Of a stretch of 64,000 bases of DNA, positions 57,125-64,000 are shown in pieces (the first letter of the stretch is position 1; each line of letters begins with the position of its first letter). The translations under genes and the position numbers were made by a program. Below the pieces are notes generated by a model that worked only from the letters and a program-made list of their open reading frames with translations, was not told where the DNA came from and did no database searches. Source of the stretch: CAVQBP01 sp963782475 (GTDB taxonomy: Bacteria; Bacteroidota; Ignavibacteria; Ignavibacteriales; Ignavibacteriaceae); the NCBI GenBank assembly GCA_963782475.1, contig CAWAJW010000017.1, positions 1 through 64,000 on the forward strand, read 5' to 3'.

Positions 57125-57793
57125 TTGCGGATTTTAATTGTAGAGGATGAACCCGGAATTGCTAATTTCGTAAAAGATGGTCTTGAAGAAGAAGCTTTCG
57201 CTGTTGATACCGCCTCAGATGGTAATTTGGGATTAAGGATGGCTATAACAAATGATTATGATTTGATCCTGCTGGATTGGATGATACCGGGTATAAGCGG
57301 TATTGAGGTTTGCAGGCAGATAAGAAAGTCGGATCTATCAACTCCCATTATTTTCTTAACGGCTAAAGATACTGTGCAGGATACAGTTTTCGGCCTGGAA
57401 GCAGGTGCCAATGATTATATTAAGAAACCATTTGAATTTGAGGAGCTGCTTGCCAGGATCAGAGTGCAGCTGAGGACCAAAGAAGGGGAACAATCTGTAC
57501 TTACATTTGAAGATCTAAAACTTGATCTTAATACTCACCAGACATTTAAGGATTCCAAAGAAATATTGCTGACACAAAAAGAATTTGCACTGCTTGAATT
57601 TTTAATACGCAATAAAAATAAAGTTTGTACAAGGACAAGGATCATTGAACATGTTTGGGATATTCATTTCGATGCCGATACATCAGTAATTGATGTATAT
57701 GTGAATTTCTTAAGAAAAAAACTCGATTCAAAAAATAGGAAGAGCTTTATTCAGACAGTCAGAGGTGTCGGATATATTATTAAAGAAGAATGA
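57125..57793 (+). CDS. OmpR/CusR-type response regulator
   Basis: The 222-residue protein has a TTG start at 57125. The receiver domain (1-115) has the acid pair EDE (7-9), phosphoacceptor Asp in LILLDWMIPG (about 51), Thr in PIIFLTAKD, and Lys in DYIKKPFEFEELLARI (about 100). The winged-helix domain (125-222) carries LTQKEFALLEFLIRNKNKVCTRTRIIEHVWD and the recognition helix ADTSVIDVYVNFLRKKLD, ending with the wing TVRGVGYIIKEE. This is the CusR/CopR-like branch, often metal-responsive. It overlaps the kinase gene by 4 bp. The 11-bp-phased repeats at 55.3, 56.57 and 59.2 kb are its likely targets. Confidence 0.93.
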   Translation: MRILIVEDEPGIANFVKDGLEEEAFAVDTASDGNLGLRMAITNDYDLILLDWMIPGISGIEVCRQIRKSDLSTPIIFLTAKDTVQDTVFGLEAGANDYIKKPFEFEELLARIRVQLRTKEGEQSVLTFEDLKLDLNTHQTFKDSKEILLTQKEFALLEFLIRNKNKVCTRTRIIEHVWDIHFDADTSVIDVYVNFLRKKLDSKNRKSFIQTVRGVGYIIKEE

Positions 57794-59178
57794 AAAAGCT
57801 AAGCTTAAGAAACCGTATCTCTTTCTATTATTTAGGCGCTACTGCTGTACTGGTTTTTATCCTGTTCATCACAATTTATTACGTTGTACATAAAACTGTG
57901 TATACACACCTGGATGATGATCTCAGAGCCGAATCAAGCGAAGTATTTAAGGGGATAGTAATTTTAAATGATAAATTTATTTTCGCAAACCCTTACGAAT
58001 GGACAGAAAAGGAACATAGTCAAATTGAAGTTAATCCAACATTTGTGCAGGTATGTGATACTAATGGAATTGTTATAAAGAAATCGGGGAATCTTCTTGA
58101 TTCCGAATTGAAATTTTACTCCGGGGAAAAAACAAAAAGCTTCTTCGATGATGAACTATCCGGTCAGCCCACCAGGCAGCTTCAAATGCCGATTCAAAAT
58201 CCAAACAGCCGAATTCTCGGCTATTTAATAATTGCTATCCCGCTTGAAGAATCTGCACTAGTGTTAAATAATTTAAAATTTGTTTTATTGTTTACGTATC
58301 CGGTCGTTTTAATTGCATTATTCTTTATTACAAGGTTTTTTGCAGGTAAGAGCATAGAGCCTGTTAATAAAGTCATATCAACTGCAGAAAGAATCACTAA
58401 AGAAAACCTGGAAGAAAGGATAGAGCTGCCGCTGCACAAGGATGAGCTTTATAAATTAACTGCAACTATAAACCAGCTTCTGGACAGGTTAGAGGATACA
58501 GTATTAAGAGAGAAGCAATTTACATCGGATGCCTCACATGAATTACGAACACCACTTGCTGTAATAAAAGGGACTCTGGAAGTTCTTATAAGGAAACCGA
58601 GAGAAGTTGAGCAGTATAAATCTAAAATTTCTTACTGTATTACCGAAGTTAACAGGATGTCAACTATTATCGATCAGCTTTTAATGCTTGCAAGATATGA
58701 CAGCGGTAAGATCTCACCGGATATAATTAAAATAAATTTAAATGATAAAGCTCAATCTGTGCTTAACAGACTGCAGAATCAAGTAATTGCTAAAAATATC
58801 TCGGTTAAAATTATTGATGATTATAATTTACCTGTTAAAGCCGATCCTGCTATGATGGATATAATAATGGAAAATATTCTTTCCAATTCCATTAAGTATT
58901 CCGGGAAAGATACCAATATTGAAGTAAAAATTGAACAAGTAAATTCTGCTGTTCTCTGTTCGATTAAAGATGAAGGAATCGGGATGACCAATGAACAGGC
59001 AGCAAAAATATTTGACAGGTTCTACCGGGCAGATGAATCAAGGAACTCTCAAATTGCCGGGAACGGACTTGGTCTCTCTATTGTAAAGAAGCTGGCGGAC
59101 CTTCAAAATTTGAAGCTTGAAATTAAAAGTCTGCCGCAGAAAGGAACAACAATAATTATCTACTTCCCTCTTTCATAA
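57790..59178 (+). CDS. Sensor histidine kinase (HAMP, CusS-like)
   Basis: The 462-residue protein has two membrane helices (12-32 and 165-185) around a periplasmic sensor of about 130 residues. A HAMP domain (IEPVNKVISTAERITKENLEERIELP) is followed by the dimerisation/phosphoacceptor helix FTSDASHELRTPLAVIKGTLEV (His near 252). The ATP-binding domain has NILSNSIKYSGKDTN (N box), IKDEGIGM (G1), FDRFYRADESR and GNGLGLSIVKKL (G2). It is complete. It pairs with the regulator whose stop codon it overlaps. The layout matches CusS/CopS sensors of periplasmic metal, but the sensor domain has no telltale metal cluster. Confidence 0.92.
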   Translation: MKKLSLRNRISFYYLGATAVLVFILFITIYYVVHKTVYTHLDDDLRAESSEVFKGIVILNDKFIFANPYEWTEKEHSQIEVNPTFVQVCDTNGIVIKKSGNLLDSELKFYSGEKTKSFFDDELSGQPTRQLQMPIQNPNSRILGYLIIAIPLEESALVLNNLKFVLLFTYPVVLIALFFITRFFAGKSIEPVNKVISTAERITKENLEERIELPLHKDELYKLTATINQLLDRLEDTVLREKQFTSDASHELRTPLAVIKGTLEVLIRKPREVEQYKSKISYCITEVNRMSTIIDQLLMLARYDSGKISPDIIKINLNDKAQSVLNRLQNQVIAKNISVKIIDDYNLPVKADPAMMDIIMENILSNSIKYSGKDTNIEVKIEQVNSAVLCSIKDEGIGMTNEQAAKIFDRFYRADESRNSQIAGNGLGLSIVKKLADLQNLKLEIKSLPQKGTTIIIYFPLS

Positions 59179-59201
59179 AAAGCCCGATTTTTTTAATCAA
59201 T

Positions 59202-59249
59202 TTTTAAGAAAAGTTTAAAGTTAATTTTAGACACCATTTGCTAATTTTG
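59202..59249 (+). promoter_or_regulatory. Phased direct repeats and -7 box, site 3 of the stress regulon
   Basis: TTTTAAGAAAA (59202-59212), GTTTAAAGTTA (59213-59223) and ATTTTAGACAC (59224-59234) are three 11-bp units. Seven bases later stands TAATTTTG (59242-59249), identical to the box at 56607. The arrangement lies 40 bp upstream of the rubrerythrin start codon. Confidence 0.65.
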
Positions 59250-59289
59250 AAATGTAAAATTAATATTAACTAAATAAACGGGAGTTAAA

Positions 59290-59913
59290 ATGAAATTAAA
59301 AATTTTAATTACATTTGTATTAACAATATTGTTTGCAGGAATGTCAGCTTATGCAGGTATTCCATCGGCTGATTTAACTATAAATAATCTGAAAGATGCG
59401 TTAACCGGTGAAACTACGGCAAGTGCAAAGTATCAAGCTTATTCCAAGAAAGCTAAAGAAGAAGGATATAATAAAATTGCGCTTTTATTTGAAGCAGCAT
59501 CAAAAGCAGAAGGAATCCATGCAAATAACCATAGGGCAGTATTAGAACAATTAAATGTTAAGGTTGGTAAAATTGAACCTAAGTTTGAAGTAAAATCAAC
59601 AAAAGAAAACCTGGAAGATGCAATAAAAGGGGAATCTTATGAAGTAGCTACAATGTATCCCGATTTCATTAAAACAGCACAGGATGGCAATGTTAATTTA
59701 GCATTGATTTCATTTAATTATGCCTACCAGACAGAAAAGAAACATAAAGCAATGTATCAGAATGCACTTGAAAAACTAAATAATAAAAAAGAGAATACAT
59801 TATCTTCTTTATATATGGTATGCACCACTTGCGGAAATACGTATGACGGAGAAGCCCCAAAACGCTGCGGCATTTCAATGACCCCAAGGGAAAGATTCCT
59901 TACAATCGAATAA
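59290..59913 (+). CDS. Exported rubrerythrin
   Basis: The 207-residue protein has a signal peptide (ILITFVLTILFAGMSAYA), unusual for this normally cytosolic family. The diiron four-helix part has LTGETTASAKYQAYSKKAKEEGY, LFEAASKAEGIHANNHRAVLEQL (ExxxHxxxH), then IKGESYEVATMYPDF and FNYAYQTEKKHKAMYQNALEK (ExxH). The C-terminal rubredoxin-like segment YMVCTTCGNTYDGEAPKRCGISM keeps three of the four iron-binding Cys; the last is Ser (CGIS where CPIC is usual). It should reduce peroxide or store iron in the periplasm. It has its own promoter with the shared phased repeats and is followed by a terminator. Confidence 0.88.
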   Translation: MKLKILITFVLTILFAGMSAYAGIPSADLTINNLKDALTGETTASAKYQAYSKKAKEEGYNKIALLFEAASKAEGIHANNHRAVLEQLNVKVGKIEPKFEVKSTKENLEDAIKGESYEVATMYPDFIKTAQDGNVNLALISFNYAYQTEKKHKAMYQNALEKLNNKKENTLSSLYMVCTTCGNTYDGEAPKRCGISMTPRERFLTIE

Positions 59914-59923
59914 CTATTTTGTC

Positions 59924-59961
59924 AAACCCCGGCTAATTAAAAAATAAACCGGGGTTTTTTT
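59924..59961 (+). terminator. Intrinsic terminator of the rubrerythrin gene
   Basis: AAACCCCGG (59924-59932) pairs perfectly with CCGGGGTTT (59949-59957) around 16 nt, followed by a T-run. It begins 10 bp after the stop codon. Confidence 0.85.
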
Positions 59962-60057
59962 GAAAATGTCACCTCTTATATATAATTTTATGATAATTAA
60001 ATAAGCGAGTAATAATCATATCTTTTAATCTGATGAAATGATATGCGGGGGTAATTT

Positions 60058-60480
60058 ATGAATCTAAACAAAAAACCTATTGCATTAATCATCGGTTCAA
60101 TTTTAATGATACTTTTAGGTTTAGCACGCGGAATTGGGGGTTTAGTCTTACTGCTGCAGGGGTCAGAGACCTTACCGGGTATTCAATCCAATGAAACAGT
60201 TTTAATTTTTTTGGCTGCTATTTTAATATTGATAGGTATCACTGAAATTATAGCTGCAATTGGTGTTTTTCTTTTAAGGAAAGGATATATATTTCTGGGA
60301 ATAGTTACTACTATAATATTTGTAATTGATGGTGCTGTCAACGGGTATTTTCTTTTTGGAAAACCAGGTGGTCAAGGGACTATAGTAAATATAATTGCAG
60401 CGGCTATTATAATTTCTTTTTTATTAGCCGGAAAGAAATCGCTTAGTAATAAGCTTCAATTCGTATCAACTAAAACCTGA
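60058..60480 (+). CDS. Small integral membrane protein, 140 residues
   Basis: The ORF starts at ATG 60058 behind a G-rich site (CGGGGG). It has four hydrophobic helices: IALIIGSILMILLGLARGIGGLVLLL, VLIFLAAILILIGITEIIAAIGVFLL, FLGIVTTIIFVIDGAVNGYFLF and IVNIIAAAIIISFLLAG. The glycine-rich first helix and the layout resemble several DUF families of small four-helix proteins, but I cannot name one. It has its own promoter region after the rubrerythrin terminator. The function is unknown. Confidence 0.7.
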   Translation: MNLNKKPIALIIGSILMILLGLARGIGGLVLLLQGSETLPGIQSNETVLIFLAAILILIGITEIIAAIGVFLLRKGYIFLGIVTTIIFVIDGAVNGYFLFGKPGGQGTIVNIIAAAIIISFLLAGKKSLSNKLQFVSTKT

Positions 60481-60602
60481 ATTTCAAATTAACTCTTTAG
60501 ATTTAATATTTTACACGGTTTTATTCTTCAATATCTGCTTGGTCATTCTTAATGAAAATGATTTTTAATTTATAATAAACTAATTATACATAAATTCTAA
60601 AT

Positions 60603-63023
60603 TTAGTATCCCTCTTCTTGAGTTCCTCCATTACCAGGTTCATCAATATTCTGATCTCTTTTCTCTTTATAATTATTAAAGTTGAACCTCATATTCAGCA
60701 TAACCATTGGTGCTTCCCTTGTGTAATAAGTATAAGAAGAAAAACCGGAACCTTGCGAAGTAAATTCTCTTTTACCGGTTTTAAATAAATCTCTGACCTG
60801 CAATGTAAGTGAAATTGCTTTATCAAATAAATCCTGTTTAACAGCCGCATCTGTCCTGAAAAATCCTTTATATTCTCCCTGTGAAGAAACTGATGGGCTA
60901 TTATACCTAACATTGAACTGGAATTGTGTAGTCTTTGTAATATTTAATCCGTTATTGAACCTGGCATTCCAATTAAAGCTTCTCCTTTCAAAAGGAATTT
61001 CATTTAATACACCTTTGATTCTGTAATCATAGACATCACCCATCAGATTAACATTCCAGGATTTTACAATTGGATCAAAAGTTATCATAAACTCGGTTCC
61101 AAGTGAATAATCTGTTCCCACATTTGCAAAAGTATTAAGAGTAACATTATCTGCATAAGCGGATTGTATTCTGTCGATTCTGTTATGATTAACCCTGTAA
61201 TAGAGATCATTGTTAAATGTTACAGAACCAAATAATGTCTGGAATCCGAACTCATAAGAATCGATTAACTCAGGTTTTAGATCCGGGTTTCCAATCTGAA
61301 CATTATTCGGATCAGACCATGTTAAAAAAGGTTCCAGATTCCATCCGTGCGGCCTGTCAATTCTTCTCGCATAGCTTGCCATTATTTCTGTTACATTGCT
61401 GAATTTATAAGAGGAATGAATTGATGGGAAAAAGTCCCAGCGATTTATGGAAAATTTATTCTGATTGTCAGTCAATTCAATTGTTCTGTAAGTAAGCTCA
61501 GTCCTTAACCCTGCCTGGTAACTTAAATTATTCCATTCATTAGAATAAATAGAATAGACAGCTAATTCACTAATATTAGAATTAATAGAGTGGCTATAAA
61601 GGGATTGGAAACTGTAAGAATCATTTAGTGCATCATAATTATAAAGTTCGTTTGAATTTTTTTCCAACTCTATTTCACCTTGTGAGCCGGCTTCAAATTT
61701 TGTATTTTCTCCCAATGGCAGAGTGTAATCTAATTTACCTCTTACATGTGTGGAAGGACCGGTTTCAGTCGTCTTTTTTCCGTCTGTTTGAATTCCTAAT
61801 TGATTGCTTGATGAGATTGAGGATTCATCAGAATTATTTCTACTTACTCTAAATTCAGTAATAAGCTGATGTCCTTCCATATTAAATTTTTTGGTATAAC
61901 CTGTATTAATTGCATAATAATAGCCGCTTCTACTGCCGTTATTCAGATTTAAATAATATAATTTATCAGGGTTCAAATCTGACCACTGAATATAATTTGA
62001 AATATTATTGTTCTGATGTTCTCTTGTTCCATACCTCCCTGATATACTTAATAAATCACTGCTGGTAAGATTAAAATCGATTCCTCCTCTTAGCCCAAAG
62101 GAAATATGACCATTTTCTCTGCTGCCGTTTGAATTAAGAAAAGAAGTATTATTATCTATTTCAAATTGTTTATTTTCAAGACCACTTCCTGGAGAAAACC
62201 TTCTATTATAATTTATTCCAAAATTATAGTTATAGCGGGAAGTTTTATTTTCAAAAATAAAATCTCCCCCATATTTGTCATTTGCACCTGCATTAGCATT
62301 TGCAACGCCGCTTATCCCTAAATTTTTTTCCTTCTTAAGCTTAATATTTACTATACCAGCGCTTCCTTCAGGATCATATTTAGCAGATGGATTTGTAATT
62401 ATTTCTATAGTTTCAATAGAGCTTGCAGGAACTTGCTGTAAGATATCCTGTGCTTCCATTACAGACGGTCTTCCATCTATCAAAACAGTAAAATTACTGC
62501 TTCCTCTAAGACTTACGTTTCCATCTATATCGACAGTGACCGAAGGTACATTTTCAAGAACATCTGCAGCATTTCCCGAAATAGATGTCGGCATTTTACT
62601 GACATCAATTACTTTTCTATCAAGTTGAAAAGAAAGCGGGCTACGTTCTCCTTCCACTACTACATTTTCTAAATTTATTGCAGTAACCCTGATAAATATA
62701 TTGCCTAAATCGATAATATTGGATGATGTAATAAAAACATTTTCAATTATCTTTTTCTCATAACCGATAAACTGTACACTTACATAATATTTTCCATTTT
62801 TAATTCCATCTATTACAAACAATCCTTCTTTATTGGTAATACCTCCTGCAGCTTGAGAACTGTCAGGTAATTTATAAACAATAACATTAGCGTATTCGAT
62901 TGGTATTTTTGATTCAAAATCAATTACTTTACCTGAAATTTTTGCCACATTCTTTTTATCATCAGTTTGGGCAAAGGATAAATAGCAGAAAGTTATAAGA
63001 ATAGCGGCAGTAATTTTATTCAA
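60603..63023 (-). CDS. TonB-dependent receptor / outer-membrane beta-barrel family protein
   Basis: The 806-residue protein has a signal peptide (ITAAILITFCYLSFAQ). It then has a CarboxypepD_reg-like domain (26-115: AKISGKVIDFESKIPIEYANVIVYKLPDSSQAAGGITNKEGLFVIDGIKNGKYYVSVQFIGYEKK). The plug follows, KMPTSISGNAADVLENVPSVTVDIDGNVSLRGSSNFTVLIDGRPSV (about 140-185). The remainder is a barrel of alternating strands, with RRIDRPHGWNLEPFLTWSDPNNVQIGNPDLKPE near 560. The end differs from TonB receptors with C-terminal Phe: a hydrophilic tail KEKRDQNIDEPGNGGTQEEGY extends the last strand. It resembles the FecA/outer_membrane_beta-barrel families often placed beside metal genes. The ligand is unknown. 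Confidence 0.88.
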   Translation of the reverse strand: MNKITAAILITFCYLSFAQTDDKKNVAKISGKVIDFESKIPIEYANVIVYKLPDSSQAAGGITNKEGLFVIDGIKNGKYYVSVQFIGYEKKIIENVFITSSNIIDLGNIFIRVTAINLENVVVEGERSPLSFQLDRKVIDVSKMPTSISGNAADVLENVPSVTVDIDGNVSLRGSSNFTVLIDGRPSVMEAQDILQQVPASSIETIEIITNPSAKYDPEGSAGIVNIKLKKEKNLGISGVANANAGANDKYGGDFIFENKTSRYNYNFGINYNRRFSPGSGLENKQFEIDNNTSFLNSNGSRENGHISFGLRGGIDFNLTSSDLLSISGRYGTREHQNNNISNYIQWSDLNPDKLYYLNLNNGSRSGYYYAINTGYTKKFNMEGHQLITEFRVSRNNSDESSISSSNQLGIQTDGKKTTETGPSTHVRGKLDYTLPLGENTKFEAGSQGEIELEKNSNELYNYDALNDSYSFQSLYSHSINSNISELAVYSIYSNEWNNLSYQAGLRTELTYRTIELTDNQNKFSINRWDFFPSIHSSYKFSNVTEIMASYARRIDRPHGWNLEPFLTWSDPNNVQIGNPDLKPELIDSYEFGFQTLFGSVTFNNDLYYRVNHNRIDRIQSAYADNVTLNTFANVGTDYSLGTEFMITFDPIVKSWNVNLMGDVYDYRIKGVLNEIPFERRSFNWNARFNNGLNITKTTQFQFNVRYNSPSVSSQGEYKGFFRTDAAVKQDLFDKAISLTLQVRDLFKTGKREFTSQGSGFSSYTYYTREAPMVMLNMRFNFNNYKEKRDQNIDEPGNGGTQEEGY

Positions 63024-63226
63024 TTTTGATTTTCCCTTAGTTTTTATTAAATGAAGAATTTACCTGTATGTTTGACAAAAAATATTTATTGAAGGTTTAA
63101 TTATAAATAATTTTATTGTTATACTGTACTGATATTTTTTTATCTGCAGGCATATAACATACAATTGTTTCTTAATTTGTTTATTGATTGAGTATATTTT
63201 AATAATCAAATTAAGTCGCGCATCGG

Positions 63227-63440
63227 TCTTAATCTTAATCGTAAATCATAATCTTAATCATAAACTGGCAAAGCCAGCGCCAAATTTTAAATGTTGAGAC
63301 TATTTTTTATGCTATATTTATCCATAAAATAAAGGGTCACAGCTATGATTAAAATTTTTATCTCCATTTTGTACATAATTTAAACCCTAAAATATTACTT
63401 GTGTTGAAAAATCGAATAAGATTAAGAGTAAGATTAAGAA
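63227..63440. repeat. Inverted simple repeats of ATCTTAATC type
   Basis: GGTCTTAATCTTAATCGTAA and ATAATCTTAATCAT (63227-63262) are mirrored by AAGATTAAGAGTAAGATTAA (from 63417) to 63440. The 9-bp unit occurs at least twice on each side. About 150 bp of AT-rich DNA without a gene lies between. Confidence 0.55.
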
Positions 63441-63474
63441 TTTTCTGCGCAGCTTGAATTGATTATAAATTAAA

Positions 63475-63880
63475 TTCTATCAAAAAAGATGATTGCTTCT
63501 CTTTCATCCTCATACATCTTTTTTCCCATCTTACATGTGAATTGAAGGCCGGCGGTAAATCTTGAGTTTATTAGCAATTTAAGTAGTAAAAAAAGCCAGC
63601 TTAATTTTTAATTCCTGTAACGATATTTTATTAAAAAAGCTTTTTGGGTGAACAATAGTTTAAAAAAATTTCTTGCCTTTGGTGAGAGATTGATTTATGT
63701 TAATCTTAATTTTTTCGGGGAGGTAGGTGGAAAGACTTGTCTAATCCTGTTTGCTAATTTTTTAAGATGTCTATGTATGAATATAAGTATGCTTTACATT
63801 TATGGTGAAAATGTATTTTATCGAAAATAAATAGCTGGATATTAGATTTATAAATTGAACTAAATCAGAGGCTTAATAAT
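63475..63880 (+). repeat. Dispersed intergenic repeat, copy E (core missing)
   Basis: It begins CTATCAAAAAAGATGATTGC like copies A and C. It lacks the conserved core, then resumes with an AAAAAAGC ... AAGCTTTTT hairpin region. TTTCTTGCCTTTGGTG is shared with copy C, and GGGGAGGTAGGTGGAAAGAC (63717 on) corresponds to 2392 in A and 5865 in B. The tail GAGGCTTAATAATATG corresponds to the ends of A and C. The next ATG starts the RsgA-like gene. Confidence 0.6.
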
Positions 63881-64000
63881 ATGTCAGGTGCTCAAAAGAA
63901 TATGGATGATATTAAAAAACTTGGATTCGATAAATGGTTTCAAGATCAGGTTGAAACATCGAAATCAGATTACTTTCAAATAGTAAGAATAATCAGTGTA
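63881..64000 (+). CDS. RsgA-like ribosome small-subunit GTPase, 5' end only
   Basis: The ORF runs off the window after 40 codons. DIKKLGFDKWFQDQVETSKSDYFQIVRIISV matches by eye the N-terminal OB-fold start of the longer RsgA/YloQ type (LGFxxWFxxxxxxxxxxxxxARVxxV). That protein is a GTPase that aids 30S ribosome maturation. The GTPase motifs lie outside the window, so this is a tentative call. It directly follows repeat copy E. Confidence 0.5.
   Translation, partial: MSGAQKNMDDIKKLGFDKWFQDQVETSKSDYFQIVRIISV

Noticed and set aside
1..64000. CRISPR array
   Set aside because: No set of regularly spaced short repeats with unique spacers was found; the 11-bp iterons and 9-bp arrays have no spacers.

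Overview
The window is AT-rich and looks like a member of the Ignavibacteria (Bacteroidota/Chlorobi group). Two proteins carry C-terminal type IX secretion sorting domains of the QNYPNPFNPTT ... LPSGIYLYRM ... KFVLLK type. There are also CarboxypepD_reg/TonB receptors, a DUF5916 protein, a PafA-like phosphatase and promoters with TAATTTTG -7 boxes. Species cannot be told from the sequence.

Layout. (1) 0-11 kb is an accessory region. It starts with a decayed serine hydrolase-SusE/F pseudogene and continues with what look like orphan integron cassettes (hypothetical protein, VOC protein, then a divergent GNAT/MarR pair). After these come a frameshifted type IX-secreted beta-propeller and a gamma-glutamyltransferase. 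A dispersed non-coding repeat of roughly 0.2-0.65 kb occurs four times here and once, shortened, at the right edge. Four of the five copies lie just 5' of a plus-strand gene. (2) 11.8-24.3 kb is ordinary core genome: tRNA-Pro(GGG), MerR, HAD phosphatase, aroQ, Ppx/GppA, nadB, argD, parAB, a UPF0173 hydrolase, a CHAD protein and a GT39 glycosyltransferase. (3) 24.6-35 kb holds a DUF5916 outer-membrane protein, then a run of broken genes: a PafA-like phosphatase, a small repeat protein, and a large fusion of ligand-sensing propeller and sigma-54 activator with many frame changes. (4) 35.4-49.2 kb is a periplasmic/secreted degradation block: Dcp peptidase, DUF4097 protein, GH2 glycosidase, type IX-secreted CE15 glucuronoyl esterase and a TonB receptor, consistent with use of plant-type polysaccharide. 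(5) 49.3-55.2 kb is a decayed defence-like patch: a truncated PemK/MazF toxin with its antitoxin, a broken nuclease-TPR-PIN protein of about 1,240 residues, and a broken DUF5131 gene with a partial second copy. (6) 55.3-60 kb is a compact metal/redox-stress regulon: CDF exporter, DUF2231 protein, OmpR-type regulator with kinase, and an exported rubrerythrin. Three promoter regions share 11-bp-phased TTTTAAGAA-type direct repeats, the likely binding sites of the encoded regulator. (7) 60-64 kb holds a small membrane protein, a second outer-membrane receptor, a shortened repeat copy and the start of an RsgA-like GTPase.

The most novel items are the dispersed repeat family (with a nested 30-bp palindromic insertion in one copy), the integrase-less attC-like sites, the 11-bp-phased operators of the stress regulon, the four 11-bp iterons at 42.79 kb, and the nuclease-TPR-PIN gene. 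Frameshifts concentrate at 28-35 kb and 50-55 kb while neighbouring long genes are intact. This could be real decay or local assembly error, and only reads or relatives can decide. All assignments were made by eye from motifs; no database search was run.
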